64,000 bases of DNA from Litoreibacter arenae DSM 19593. GTDB taxonomy: Bacteria; Pseudomonadota; Alphaproteobacteria; Rhodobacterales; Rhodobacteraceae. The translations under genes were made by a program, and so were the position numbers. The notes under the pieces were generated by a model. That model was not told where the DNA came from, made no database searches, and saw only the letters and a program-made list of their open reading frames with translations. The DNA is taken from assembly GCF_000442275.2 (NCBI RefSeq), contig NZ_KE557312.1, positions 1 to 64,000 of the forward strand. Reading direction: 5' to 3'. Below, piece after piece: positions 17,679 to 26,505 of this stretch (the first letter of the stretch is position 1; each line of letters starts with the position of its first letter).

Positions 17679-18572
17679 ATGACGATCAGAATTGGCAACG
17701 CGCCTTGCTCTTGGGGTGTCGAATTCGCAGGCGACCCACGCAACCCGACTTGGCAGCATGTCCTTAAGCAGTGTGCCGAGGCGGGCTACAAAGGTATTGA
17801 ACTTGGCCCCGTGGGCTTCATGCCCGAAGATCCCGCTCTGCTCCGTGAAGGGCTCGACGAAAACGGGCTTGAGCTGATCGGCGGGGTCGTCTTCCGCCCC
17901 TATCATGATCCGGAGGCATGGGACGATGTGCTGGACGCCACTCACCGGACGGCCCGCGCGCTCAAAGCGCATGGCGCACAGCACTTGGTCTTGATCGACT
18001 CCATCTCTCCGCGTCGTGCGCCTACTGCCGGTCGTGCGAACGAGGCTGAGCAGATGGACAAAGCCGAATGGACCGCCTACCGCGACCGCATCGCTGAAAG
18101 CGCCCGCATCGGAGCTGAAGAGTATGGGCTGACCGTGGGCATCCACGCCCATGCCGCGGGCTTCATGGATTTCGAGACTGAGCTGGAGCGCCTGCTGGAC
18201 GAGGTTGACGATAAAATCCTCAAGGTTTGTTTCGACACCGGCCACCATTCCTATGCGGGTTTCGATCCGGTGGCCTTCATGAAAAAGCACATCGGACGCA
18301 TTTCCTACATGCATTTCAAGGATATCGACCCAGAGGTCAAAGCCCGCGTGATCGAGAACCGCACCGGATTTTACGACGCCTGCGGTCAAGGCATCTTCTG
18401 CAATCTGGGTGAGGGCGACGTGGACTTCCCAGCCGTGCGTCAGGTGCTTCTAGATGCCGGTTTTGAGGGGTGGTGCACGGTCGAGCAGGATTGCGATCCG
18501 ACGCTAGACCCTGACACGTTGGGGGATGCGCGCAAAAACCGCGAGTATCTCGAAACTATCGGTTTCGTCTGA
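17679..18572 (+). CDS. TIM-barrel sugar isomerase/epimerase-like protein, possible inosose dehydratase
   Basis: AP-endonuclease-2-like TIM barrel of 297 residues (IGNAPCSWGVEF at the N-terminus; VGIHAHAAGFMDF, VCFDTGHHSYAGFD, YMHFKDIDPEV and WCTVEQDCD as the successive metal-ligand strands). These His, Asp and Glu residues form the divalent-metal site of xylose-isomerase-like enzymes. In inositol clusters this fold supplies IolE (2-keto-myo-inositol dehydratase), IolI and IolH. No other candidate for the obligatory IolE step is in the window, so this protein may fill it, but it could instead be an isomerase for the two flanking dehydrogenases. Confidence 0.75.
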   Translation: MTIRIGNAPCSWGVEFAGDPRNPTWQHVLKQCAEAGYKGIELGPVGFMPEDPALLREGLDENGLELIGGVVFRPYHDPEAWDDVLDATHRTARALKAHGAQHLVLIDSISPRRAPTAGRANEAEQMDKAEWTAYRDRIAESARIGAEEYGLTVGIHAHAAGFMDFETELERLLDEVDDKILKVCFDTGHHSYAGFDPVAFMKKHIGRISYMHFKDIDPEVKARVIENRTGFYDACGQGIFCNLGEGDVDFPAVRQVLLDAGFEGWCTVEQDCDPTLDPDTLGDARKNREYLETIGFV

Positions 18573-18583
18573 GGAGGCAAAAC

Positions 18584-19717
18584 ATGAGCAAACTGAACTG
18601 GGGCATGATCGGGGGCGGCGAAGGCAGTCAGATCGGACCGGCGCACCGGTTGGGCGCGCAGGCCGACGGGCGTTTCAGCTTTGTGGCTGGGGCATTGGAT
18701 CACCGGCCTGAGGAGGGCCGCGCTTATGCGGCGCGACTAGGGATCGCGGCAGACCGCGCCTATGGCGATTGGACCGAAATGCTTACAGGCGAGAAGGGCC
18801 GCGACGACCGGGTCGATCTGGTCACTGTTGCCACACCGAACGCCACGCATTTCGAGATTGCCAAGGCCTTCCTTGAAAATGGGTTCAACGTGCTTTGCGA
18901 GAAGCCTATGACCATGACGGTGGAGGAGGGCGAGGAAATTGTCAGGGTGGCGCAGAAATCCGGCAAAATCTGCGCGGTGAACTACTGTTATTCCGCCTAT
19001 CCAATGGTGCGCCAAGCCCGCGCCATGGTGCGGGCGGGCGAGATTGGCAAGGTTCGTCTCGTTGTAACCAACTTCAGCCACGGCCACCACGGTGACGCCA
19101 CTGATGCTGACAACCCGCGCGTGCGCTGGCGCTATGATCCCAAGATGGCGGGTGTCTCAGGCCAGTTCGCCGATTGCGGCATCCATGCCCTGCATATGGC
19201 GAGCTTCATTTGCGATGATGAGGTCACGAAACTGTCCGCCGACTTCGCTTCGACTATTCCGTCGCGCGAGTTGGAGGATGATGCCATGGTCAATTTCCGC
19301 ATGGCGGGCGGTACAGTCGGGCGGCTGTGGACCTCGTCTGTCGCTATCGGGCGTCAGCACGGGTTTGATATCCAGATATTCGGCGAAACCGGCGGTCTTC
19401 GCTGGGCCTCGGAGCAACCGAACCAGTTGATCTACACTCCAGTTGGTGGACGCACGCAGATTATCGAGAAAGGGGAGGGCGGCTTGCACGAAGATGCTCA
19501 ACGCCTCAGTCGGGTGTCTATCGCTCACCCAGAGGGCTTTCCGCTTGCAGTGGCCAATATCTACTGCGATCTGGCCGACGCGATTGCTGGTGAAATCCGC
19601 GATGGTCTGCCCGGTGCTGAGGCTGGCGTGCGGTCGATGGCGGCGGTGCATTGCGCTGTCGCGTCGGCCAAGGACAACGGCGCATGGATGGACGCGCGTC
19701 CGCCGATGTTCCGCTAA
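18584..19717 (+). CDS. Gfo/Idh/MocA-family oxidoreductase (second of the rightward operon)
   Basis: A 377-residue NAD(P)-dependent dehydrogenase with WGMIGGGEGSQIGPAHR as the nucleotide loop, LCEKPMTM near residue 107 and FADCGIHALHMASFI holding the Asp-x3-His. The GEGSQIG variant marks a different subfamily from the genes at 10.9 and 16.6 kb, one often paired with a TIM-barrel isomerase as here. It follows the TIM-barrel gene by 11 bp with a GAGGAGGC ribosome site. It converges on the repressor gene; the two stop codons overlap. Substrate not determined. Confidence 0.85.
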   Translation: MSKLNWGMIGGGEGSQIGPAHRLGAQADGRFSFVAGALDHRPEEGRAYAARLGIAADRAYGDWTEMLTGEKGRDDRVDLVTVATPNATHFEIAKAFLENGFNVLCEKPMTMTVEEGEEIVRVAQKSGKICAVNYCYSAYPMVRQARAMVRAGEIGKVRLVVTNFSHGHHGDATDADNPRVRWRYDPKMAGVSGQFADCGIHALHMASFICDDEVTKLSADFASTIPSRELEDDAMVNFRMAGGTVGRLWTSSVAIGRQHGFDIQIFGETGGLRWASEQPNQLIYTPVGGRTQIIEKGEGGLHEDAQRLSRVSIAHPEGFPLAVANIYCDLADAIAGEIRDGLPGAEAGVRSMAAVHCAVASAKDNGAWMDARPPMFR

Positions 19718-20718
19718 GCTTTCGGAGCGGGGCGCAATGTGCCCCGCTCTACGACCGAACAAGAGAAAATACGCGCTTCAGGATAGCGGTCACCCTCGGC
19801 CAACGTTGCGACCATTAGCTCTATCGACGAACTTACGATCTGGGGGATCGGCTGGTGGATCGTCGTCAGGTTAATGTTGTTCCAACGGGCCATTTCCATG
19901 TCGTTCAGTCCGAGAATGCCCACGTCGTCGGGGCATCTGAGGCCGCTGTCTTTGATAGCCGAAAGCGCCCCTATCGACAGGACATCATCACCGCCGAAAT
20001 ATGCCTGAGCGGGTCTATTCTTCAGTAGACGTAGCATCTCCTCCCGTCCGGCATCGAAAGAGTACTCCTTAGCGAAGGAATAGCTGACGTCAATATTGGG
20101 GTGTGCGGATATTTCCGACATGAAGCCTGTATAGCGATCTTGGGTGGAGGTTGCCGTTTCCGGACCGCCCATGAAGCCTACCTGAGTATAGCCCCGCTCC
20201 ACTAGTGTGCGCGCCGCGAGCCTTCCAGCTTCGCGGTTGTCGATCCCGACGACATGGACTTCAGGAGCCGAGGAATACCGCCCGAAGGAATGCACAACCG
20301 GCACTCCAGCATCGCGAAACGCTTTGGCGAAACCCGAAGGCAAGGTCGACGACGCGACGACAACGCCATCGACGGAATATTGTCGAAGCATTCGCACAGA
20401 GTTTTCCGGCTCAACCTCGTCAGACAGGTTTACGAGCAGCGGGCGAAGCCCTCTATCCTGCAATCCGCGCGTGAAAAGATCGAAGACCTCCAGGAAGATC
20501 GGGTTGTGAAAGTTGTTTGAGACCAATCCGATCAGCTTGGTCCGCCCTGTGGTCAAAGACGACGCCAGTGCATTCGGGCTGTAGCCCAACTCGCTAGCGG
20601 CTTTCTCGACCTTACGCCGCATGACGTCAGAAACAGATGCGCCGTCGGTGAAAGTGCGTGACACCGCCGATCGCGAAACGCCGGCCCGTTCCGCAACCTC
20701 TTTCAATGTCACTGCCAT
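19714..20718 (-). CDS. LacI-family transcriptional repressor of the inositol island
   Basis: The N-terminal 50 residues are a LacI helix-turn-helix with hinge helix (LKEVAERAGVSRSAVSRTF ... LGYSPNALASSL), followed by a periplasmic-binding-like effector domain to residue 334. It is encoded between the catabolic genes and the importer and faces away from the importer. Two copies of the palindrome TGCAACCGGTTGCA, one 82 bp upstream of its own start and one at the iolD promoter, are the obvious operators. The inducer is probably inositol or an early intermediate (inference). Confidence 0.92.
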   Translation of the reverse strand: MAVTLKEVAERAGVSRSAVSRTFTDGASVSDVMRRKVEKAASELGYSPNALASSLTTGRTKLIGLVSNNFHNPIFLEVFDLFTRGLQDRGLRPLLVNLSDEVEPENSVRMLRQYSVDGVVVASSTLPSGFAKAFRDAGVPVVHSFGRYSSAPEVHVVGIDNREAGRLAARTLVERGYTQVGFMGGPETATSTQDRYTGFMSEISAHPNIDVSYSFAKEYSFDAGREEMLRLLKNRPAQAYFGGDDVLSIGALSAIKDSGLRCPDDVGILGLNDMEMARWNNINLTTIHQPIPQIVSSSIELMVATLAEGDRYPEARIFSCSVVERGTLRPAPKA

Positions 20719-20800
20719 GCTTTCAAACCCGAATTACACTGTATTTCGGTCAACCTACCCTGATTTACAGATCAAGACAGCTTAAAAAGAACATGCGCAA

Positions 20801-20814
20801 TGCAACCGGTTGCA
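20801..20814. promoter_or_regulatory. LacI-type operator 2: perfect 14-bp palindrome
   Basis: TGCAACCGGTTGCA, identical to the core of operator 1 at 16513-16528. It lies between the divergent repressor gene (start 20718) and the binding-protein gene (start 20896), so it can serve autoregulation and importer control. Confidence 0.85.
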
Positions 20815-20895
20815 ACGAATCTCTTTTGCCTCTACGTTAAGCGTCAAGAGGCGGGCCGGACCTGTCTCGACGAACAAGATTTTAGGGAGGAAAAT

Positions 20896-21846
20896 ATGAA
20901 TAGGATTATCAGGAAGCTCGCGCTGGTCACGGCGGTAGCAGCGGCGCCGCTCGTCGCGGCGACTGCCGCATCGGCTGAAGGTGAGAAGTACATTCTGGTC
21001 AGCCACGCACCCGATAGCGACAGCTGGTGGAATACCATCAAGAACGGCATCGCTCTTGCGGGCGAGCAAATGGGCGTCGAGGTTGAATACCGCAATCCAC
21101 CCACAGGTGACCTTGCCGACATGGCGCGGATCATTGATCAGGCTGCAGCCTCCGGCCCGAACGGCATAATCACGACGCTGGCCGACCCCGATATCCTGGA
21201 GGGTCCGATCCGCAATGCAATCGACAGCGGCATCGACGTCATCATCATGAACACCGGCAGCCCCGAAAAGGCGCGCGAAATCGGTGCCCTAATGTACGTT
21301 GGTCAGCCTGAATATGACGCGGGCCTCGCTGCTGGTCAGCGCGCCAAGAAAGACGGCATCGAGTCCTTTCTCTGTGTGAACCACTATATCGTGCAACCGT
21401 CCTCGCAGGAACGCTGTCAGGGCTTCGCGGATGGTCTGGGTGTCGAACTCGGCAACCAGATGATCGACGCCGGGCAGGATCCGGGCGAGATCAAGAACCG
21501 CGTGATGGCCTACTTGTCGTCGAACCCCGATACTGACGCAGTGCTGACCCTCGGCCCGACTTCAGCCGATCCTACGCTGCTTGCGCTGGAAGAAAATGGC
21601 ATGGCTGGCGACATCTACTTCGGCACGTTCGATCTGGGCGGCGCAATTGTCGAAGGCATCAAGTCCGGCGTCATTCAGTGGGGCATCGACCAGCAACCAT
21701 TCCTTCAAGCCTATCTGCCGGTCGTGGTGATGACCAACTATCACCGCTACGGCGTTTTGCCGGGCAATAACATTAACTCCGGTCCTGGCTTCGTTACAGC
21801 CGACGGGCTCGGCAAAATCGAAGAGTTCGCGGGCGAATACCGCTAA
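20896..21846 (+). CDS. Periplasmic sugar/polyol-binding protein of a CUT2 ABC importer
   Basis: A 316-residue ribose-type (periplasmic-binding family 4) protein. A Sec signal peptide spans residues 1-26 (MNRIIRKLALVTAVAAAP onward, ending ASA), and the mature part starts EGEKYILVSHAPDSDSWWN. The open frame begins at 20800, inside the operator; ATG 20896 is preceded by GGGAGGAAAAT and begins the signal. Order (binding protein, permease, single-domain ATPase) matches FrcBCA, but the iol context and shared operator point to inositol or a related polyol as ligand. A hairpin follows the stop. Confidence 0.88.
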   Translation: MNRIIRKLALVTAVAAAPLVAATAASAEGEKYILVSHAPDSDSWWNTIKNGIALAGEQMGVEVEYRNPPTGDLADMARIIDQAAASGPNGIITTLADPDILEGPIRNAIDSGIDVIIMNTGSPEKAREIGALMYVGQPEYDAGLAAGQRAKKDGIESFLCVNHYIVQPSSQERCQGFADGLGVELGNQMIDAGQDPGEIKNRVMAYLSSNPDTDAVLTLGPTSADPTLLALEENGMAGDIYFGTFDLGGAIVEGIKSGVIQWGIDQQPFLQAYLPVVVMTNYHRYGVLPGNNINSGPGFVTADGLGKIEEFAGEYR

Positions 21847-21855
21847 GTCTTACTT

Positions 21856-21889
21856 GCGGAAGGGTGCCGGAAATCTGGCACTCTTCCGC
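21856..21889 (+). other. Intercistronic hairpin after the CUT2 binding-protein gene
   Basis: A 13-bp stem (GCGGAAGGGTGCC with GGCACTCTTCCGC, one G-T pair) around an 8-base loop, with no T-run. It sits between binding-protein and permease genes. Such hairpins protect the upstream mRNA 3' end or attenuate, so that binding protein exceeds permease. Confidence 0.75.
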
Positions 21890-21933
21890 TGCTTCTCGCT
21901 TCTTCAAAAACCTAGTTATCGGGGAGATGCCGC

Positions 21934-23058
21934 ATGTCAAACGCGACCCAACCCACGGCAAAGCCAGACGAACGCGTAAAAGAGATTTCTGCGTTTCGAA
22001 ATGCGTTGATACGTCCGGAATTGGGCGGCATCGTTGGTACTGTTGCCGTGTTCACTTTCTTTCTACTGTTCGCTTTTGACAGCGGTATGTTCAACAGTCA
22101 GGGCATCATGAACTGGTCCGTTGTGTCGGCGCAGTTCATGATCATCGCAGTTGGTGCATGCCTGCTGATGATCGCAGGGGAATTTGACCTGTCGGTCGGC
22201 TCAATGATCGGCTTCGCGGGGATGATGATCGCGATTTTCTCGGTCACCTATGGATGGCCCGTCTGGGCGGCCATCATAGTGACTTTCGTCCTTTGCACGG
22301 CAATCGGTGCCCTGAATGGCTGGATCGTCATTCGCACTGGCCTTCCCAGCTTCATCGTGACGCTGGCATTCCTGTTCATCTTGCGGGGCTTCACAATCTT
22401 CCTGCCACAGGTGATCGAGCGCAAGACCATTATCGGCGGCATTCTCGACGTGGCCGAGGGAGATTGGCTCGCGCCGGTCTTCGGCGGCACGATCTTCAAG
22501 GGGCTGTTTGTCTGGCTCGGTGAAGCCGGTCTAATCGCCACTTTCGAGCGCGGCACCAAACAAGGGCAGCCGGTTGTCGATGGCATCCCGATGCTGATCA
22601 TCTGGGCTATTGCTCTCATCATTTTCGGCCACGTGCTTCTGACCAAGACCAAGTTCGGCAACTGGATATTCGCGGCTGGCGGCGACGCCGAAGCCGCCCG
22701 CAACTCCGGCGTTCCGGTTAACCGGGTCAAAATTCTTATGTTCATGTTCACTGCTTTCTGCGCCACTGTCTTCGCGGTCTGTCAGGTGATGGAGTTCGGG
22801 TCGGCTGGTGCGGATCGGGGGTTGCTCAAGGAATTCGAGGCAATCATCGCCGTGGTCATCGGCGGCGCGCTTTTGACCGGCGGCTATGGCTCCGTGCTTG
22901 GGGCGGCCCTTGGCGCGCTGATCTTTGGCGTGGTGCAGCAGGGGCTGTTTTTCGCAGGGGTGGAAAGCTCGCTGTTCCGAGTGTTCCTGGGCGTGATCCT
23001 GCTCGGCGCGGTTATCCTGAACACTTACATCCGTCGCATCATCACGGGGGAGCGTTGA
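21934..23058 (+). CDS. CUT2 ABC importer permease (FrcC/RbsC-like)
   Basis: A 374-residue inner-membrane protein with about ten hydrophobic segments, the first near residue 28 (GGIVGTVAVFTFFLLFAF) and the family's EFDLSVGSMIGFAGM segment near 88. The cytoplasmic loop that contacts the ATPase (GGDAEAARNSGVPVNRVKI, about 249-267) is conserved. It is longer than RbsC (about 320) because of an inserted loop near 175-215, as in FrcC-type permeases. The ATPase gene follows after one base. Confidence 0.9.
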   Translation: MSNATQPTAKPDERVKEISAFRNALIRPELGGIVGTVAVFTFFLLFAFDSGMFNSQGIMNWSVVSAQFMIIAVGACLLMIAGEFDLSVGSMIGFAGMMIAIFSVTYGWPVWAAIIVTFVLCTAIGALNGWIVIRTGLPSFIVTLAFLFILRGFTIFLPQVIERKTIIGGILDVAEGDWLAPVFGGTIFKGLFVWLGEAGLIATFERGTKQGQPVVDGIPMLIIWAIALIIFGHVLLTKTKFGNWIFAAGGDAEAARNSGVPVNRVKILMFMFTAFCATVFAVCQVMEFGSAGADRGLLKEFEAIIAVVIGGALLTGGYGSVLGAALGALIFGVVQQGLFFAGVESSLFRVFLGVILLGAVILNTYIRRIITGER

Positions 23059-23059
23059 T

Positions 23060-23881
23060 ATGACCGGTAATAGCAAATTCCATCACGGCGACCCCAAGGG
23101 CGCGGTCCAGCCGATCATTGAGATGAAGAACATCGAAAAGCATTTCGGGCGCGTCATCGCTCTGGCTGGTGTCAGTTTCGATGTGAAGCCGGGCGAATGT
23201 CACTGCCTTCTGGGCGATAACGGTGCCGGTAAGTCGACCTTCATCAAGACCATGTCAGGCGTTCATCAGCCGACGGCTGGCGAGATCTTCTTCGAAGGTA
23301 AGCCGATGCATTTCGACGACCCGCGCGATGCCATCTCGGCCGGGATCGCCACGGTTCACCAACACTTGGCCATGATCCCCTTGATGAGCGTAAGCCGGAA
23401 CTTCTTCATGGGGAACGAGCCGACACGTAAGGTTGCCGGAATCAGCTTCTTCGACAAGAAGCGGGCGGACGAGGTGACCATGGAAGAGATGCGCAAAATG
23501 GGCATCAATTTGCGCGGCCCTGATCAGGCCGTTGGCACATTGTCGGGTGGCGAGCGACAGACTGTGGCGATTGCCAGAGCGGTCCATTTCGGCGCGAAGA
23601 TCCTGATCCTCGACGAGCCGACATCGGCGCTTGGTGTGCGTCAGACTTCAAACGTTTTGGCGACGATTGACAGGGTCCGCAAGCAGGGTATCGGCGTCGT
23701 CTTTATCAGCCACAATGTGCGCCATGCTTTGGCCGTTGGCGACAGGTTCACCGTATTGAACCGTGGCCAGACCCTTGGGACGGCCGCGCGCGGAGAAATC
23801 TCACCCGAGGAGCTTCAGGATTTGATGGCTGGTGGTCAGGAGCTCGCTCAACTCGAAGGGTCGCTCGGCGGTACGGTCTGA
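23060..23881 (+). CDS. CUT2 ABC importer ATPase, single-domain (FrcA-like)
   Basis: Walker A is GDNGAGKST near residue 55, the signature is LSGGERQTVAIARA, and Walker B is ILILDEPTSALG. At 273 residues it has one nucleotide-binding domain, unlike the tandem-domain RbsA/IatA ATPases of about 500 residues, so the functional transporter should contain two copies. This single-domain form is known from FrcA. A short stem with a T-run follows and may end the operon. Confidence 0.9.
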   Translation: MTGNSKFHHGDPKGAVQPIIEMKNIEKHFGRVIALAGVSFDVKPGECHCLLGDNGAGKSTFIKTMSGVHQPTAGEIFFEGKPMHFDDPRDAISAGIATVHQHLAMIPLMSVSRNFFMGNEPTRKVAGISFFDKKRADEVTMEEMRKMGINLRGPDQAVGTLSGGERQTVAIARAVHFGAKILILDEPTSALGVRQTSNVLATIDRVRKQGIGVVFISHNVRHALAVGDRFTVLNRGQTLGTAARGEISPEELQDLMAGGQELAQLEGSLGGTV

Positions 23882-23882
23882 G

Positions 23883-23911
23883 CGGGTTGTGATGTAGCGC
23901 CACCCGTTTTT
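23883..23911 (+). terminator. Possible weak terminator after the CUT2 importer operon
   Basis: A 5-bp stem (CGGGT / ACCCG) with a 14-base loop is followed by five T. The stem is short, so termination would be partial. The rest of the gap to 24006 shows no other feature. Confidence 0.4.
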
Positions 23912-24006
23912 CGTTACGCGTCTCGGGTTGCTGATAGCAGGCAGTTTCGAGGCGGGAGAGCACTCGCCCCAACGCGCACTCTCCGAGTCTTGCAAACGCA
24001 TGCAGA

Positions 24007-25074
24007 TCAGCCGCCGCGCCGGAAGTGGATTTGCATCCGGTCCAAAACGTCGACGCCCATTTGCAAGAGCAGGTCCAGCACGTCGAGCGGCACCCAGTTT
24101 TCCCGGATCAGTCCTTCGTGGTGCAGGTAAAAGTCCATCACCCGCATTGTCACCGCGCGGCCCGTCGGGCCGACACCGAGGAAGTCGTTGCCGACGTGGT
24201 TGGCGAAAACGCTGGGCCAGCCGCCAGTAACAGAATAGGGGCCGTCACCCACGCGGATATAATGCCCGCCCCCGTGCTTGGCTTTCATCTCGGTGATCTC
24301 GTCCCACTGGCCGCCACCCTTGCGCTTGGGGAAGGCCTTGCGGAACGGCAGCTGGTGGTAATCGACGAAGCCTTGCAGCCCGCGGGTCGTGCCGATGCCG
24401 GAGGGCCCATACCACATCATTTTCGGATGCCAGTGGTCCTTTTGAGGCATGTTAAGCAGCCCCTCGCGGCCCTTGTTGTTCAGGTCGTCATAAGCGCCAA
24501 GAGTGCCATGCATAGAAAGCGTCTGGGCGATACTCGCCTGTGACTGCTGGGGATTTTGCTCACTGAACAACAATCCGTCAGCGGTAAGTGGACCGGGCCA
24601 CATGCCCTCGGTACCGAGGCTCGGGGCCAGCGGCCAGAACCCGGCTTGCCGGATGACGTCCAGCACATCCCACAGGCAGTTGGACTGCACGATCTTGCCG
24701 TCACGCATCTCATGGACTTCGCCATAGCGTATATATAGCGGACGACCCGTAGCTGGGATTGTCAGCCAGTCGTGGCGGAATGTGCCGCAGTAATGGCCCA
24801 TCATGGCTACGTATTCACGCCCCTCGAAGCTGCCGCCCATTACGATCAGGTCGCGGCGCTCAAGGTCCGGCAGGGCAGTCATCAGCGGCATCCAGAGTGT
24901 CGCGACAAGCCCCTCGTGGCCGTGCGATTCGTTCATCGGGTGCGAGGCGCGAAGGTGAATATCAGTGCGATAGAGCGCGTTAATGTTGCTTTGCAGGCCG
25001 TTTGCTCCAGCGTCGGCAAGACGGCTTAACCCTTCGTAAACTACGGTTTTGTTTTTCAAATTCCGGTCCGGCAC
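24007..25074 (-). CDS. Large SnoaL/NTF2-like protein, 355 residues, two domains
   Basis: The central part (EYVAMMGHYCGTFRHDWLTI then YIRYGEVHEMRDGKIVQSNC, residues about 90-135) has the cone-shaped SnoaL/NTF2-like pattern with the conserved end-strand E-x-DGKI. A second, weaker SnoaL-like half follows (about 210-350; HYIRVGDGPYSVTGGW and VTMRVMDFYLHHEGLIRENW). Single-domain SnoaL proteins are about 130-160 residues. Members of this fold act as cyclases, dehydratases, isomerases or epoxide hydrolases, so the reaction cannot be named. The gene is divergent from the CUT1 importer operon that carries three more SnoaL-type genes and is probably controlled with it. Confidence 0.75.
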   Translation of the reverse strand: MPDRNLKNKTVVYEGLSRLADAGANGLQSNINALYRTDIHLRASHPMNESHGHEGLVATLWMPLMTALPDLERRDLIVMGGSFEGREYVAMMGHYCGTFRHDWLTIPATGRPLYIRYGEVHEMRDGKIVQSNCLWDVLDVIRQAGFWPLAPSLGTEGMWPGPLTADGLLFSEQNPQQSQASIAQTLSMHGTLGAYDDLNNKGREGLLNMPQKDHWHPKMMWYGPSGIGTTRGLQGFVDYHQLPFRKAFPKRKGGGQWDEITEMKAKHGGGHYIRVGDGPYSVTGGWPSVFANHVGNDFLGVGPTGRAVTMRVMDFYLHHEGLIRENWVPLDVLDLLLQMGVDVLDRMQIHFRRGG

Positions 25075-25127
25075 GATTTTTCAAAGCTCCCTGTTTCTGG
25101 GGTCATTCATGCTTGGAATGAAAATTA

Positions 25128-25143
25128 TTGCAAGCGTATTCAA
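25128..25143. promoter_or_regulatory. Candidate operator for the second LacI-type regulator
   Basis: TTGCAAGCGTATTCAA has an imperfect 16-bp dyad centred on CG (10 of 16 symmetric positions), the usual form of natural LacI-family operators. It lies in the 183-bp divergent region between the SnoaL gene (start 25074) and the CUT1 importer operon (start 25258). Assignment to the regulator at 32154 is inference. Confidence 0.4.
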
Positions 25144-25257
25144 CAGCCGCTACCGTTGGAGATGTCGAGGCTCGCAAACGGCCTGATCAACAATCAAATG
25201 TCTTGGTGGTCCCTCTCGGACGGCACAGGACAACTGCCAACAACGGGAGATCCCTGA

Positions 25258-26493
25258 ATGAACATCATCTTGAAAACGACGGCTGCGGCCTGCGCCCTCA
25301 TCGCCGCCGCCAGCGCGGCGACCGCCGAGTGCAGTATTGACGGCGGTCGCGTCAACATCATCGGCAATGAGTTTCCTGCCATCCAGACCGTCGCCGCTGC
25401 CGCTGCCGAATGCACTGGCGTAACCGTCGAGGCGAACCTGACCGCCGATCACCAGACGCTGAATGTCGCTGGCATGTCCGGCAATCCCGCCGAGTATACC
25501 AGCGCAATCGTCGCCAACTCCTCCATCGTCGCGCTGATCAACGAGGACGTGATCCGGCCGCTGGATGAACTGGTCGCAGAATACGGCAAGGACATCCCGC
25601 AGCGCCAGCTGATCACCGTTGGAGGCAAGGTCATGGCTGTTGCCTTTATGGCAAACGCCCAGACGCTGACTTACCGCGCTGACGTGCTGGAGGAGGTCGG
25701 GCTCGACGTGCCGACGACCTATGAAGAGGTGCTGGTGGCTGCCGAGGCTATTCGTGCAGCAGGCATCATGGAAAACCCTGTTGGCGGCCCTTACGCGGCT
25801 GGCTGGAATCTCGCTCAGGAATTTAACAATATGTATTTGGGGCACGGCGGAGAGTTCTTCGAGCCGGGCACAGCCAAGATCTCCATCAACAACGAAAAGG
25901 GCGTTGCCACGCTCGAAATGATGAAGGCCCTGACCGAGTACATGAACCCCGACTACCTGACCCACGATTCCAACGGAACGTCCGCAGAGTGGGAGGCGGG
26001 CAATGTTGCCCTGATGCACATGTGGGGCAGCCGTGCGCAGGTCCTGATGGACGACGAAGGCTCCGAGCCGCAGGTGTATGAGAACACCAAGGTGGCAGCG
26101 CCGTTGATGGTCGGTGACAGTGGCGTGCCCGCATCGACCCTGTGGTGGGATGGCTGGACAGTCGCCAAGAATATAAGCGACGAAGACGCTGCCGCCACGT
26201 TCCAGGCGCTGGCCTATGCGGTTTCGCCGCAAACGTTGAACGACACGACGATGAATCAGGCGGTGTGGCTGATCGACGGCTACGAGCCTGCCCCGGTCTC
26301 GGAAGGTGTGTTGGCTGCGGTTGCCTCCGGCACCAAGCCTTATCCGATGTTGCCTTACATGGGCCTGCTGCACACCGCATCCGGTGACAACATCGCAGAC
26401 TTCCTGACCGGCAAGGAAAGCGCCGAGCAGACGTTGGCCGATATCGAAGCGGCGTACAATGCTGCTGCAAAAGAGCAGGGCTACATCCAGTAA
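25258..26493 (+). CDS. CUT1-type extracellular solute-binding protein (family 1)
   Basis: A 411-residue lipoprotein-less periplasmic binding protein with a Sec signal (residues 1-23, ending ATA) and mature start ECSIDGGRVNIIG. It has the family-1 pattern of carbohydrate-binding proteins: APLMVGDSGVPASTLWWDGWTVAKN near 280-300 and GMMLP-like hinge regions. Two early cysteines (mature residue 2 and the one in AAECTG) could form a disulfide. It heads a long operon, so its ligand is presumably the substrate of the SnoaL/HisD/SDR enzymes. CUT1 systems carry oligosaccharides, polyols and glycerol-phosphate-like compounds. A strong hairpin follows. Confidence 0.88.
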   Translation: MNIILKTTAAACALIAAASAATAECSIDGGRVNIIGNEFPAIQTVAAAAAECTGVTVEANLTADHQTLNVAGMSGNPAEYTSAIVANSSIVALINEDVIRPLDELVAEYGKDIPQRQLITVGGKVMAVAFMANAQTLTYRADVLEEVGLDVPTTYEEVLVAAEAIRAAGIMENPVGGPYAAGWNLAQEFNNMYLGHGGEFFEPGTAKISINNEKGVATLEMMKALTEYMNPDYLTHDSNGTSAEWEAGNVALMHMWGSRAQVLMDDEGSEPQVYENTKVAAPLMVGDSGVPASTLWWDGWTVAKNISDEDAAATFQALAYAVSPQTLNDTTMNQAVWLIDGYEPAPVSEGVLAAVASGTKPYPMLPYMGLLHTASGDNIADFLTGKESAEQTLADIEAAYNAAAKEQGYIQ

Positions 26494-26505
26494 GCCAGAC
26501 CTCTT

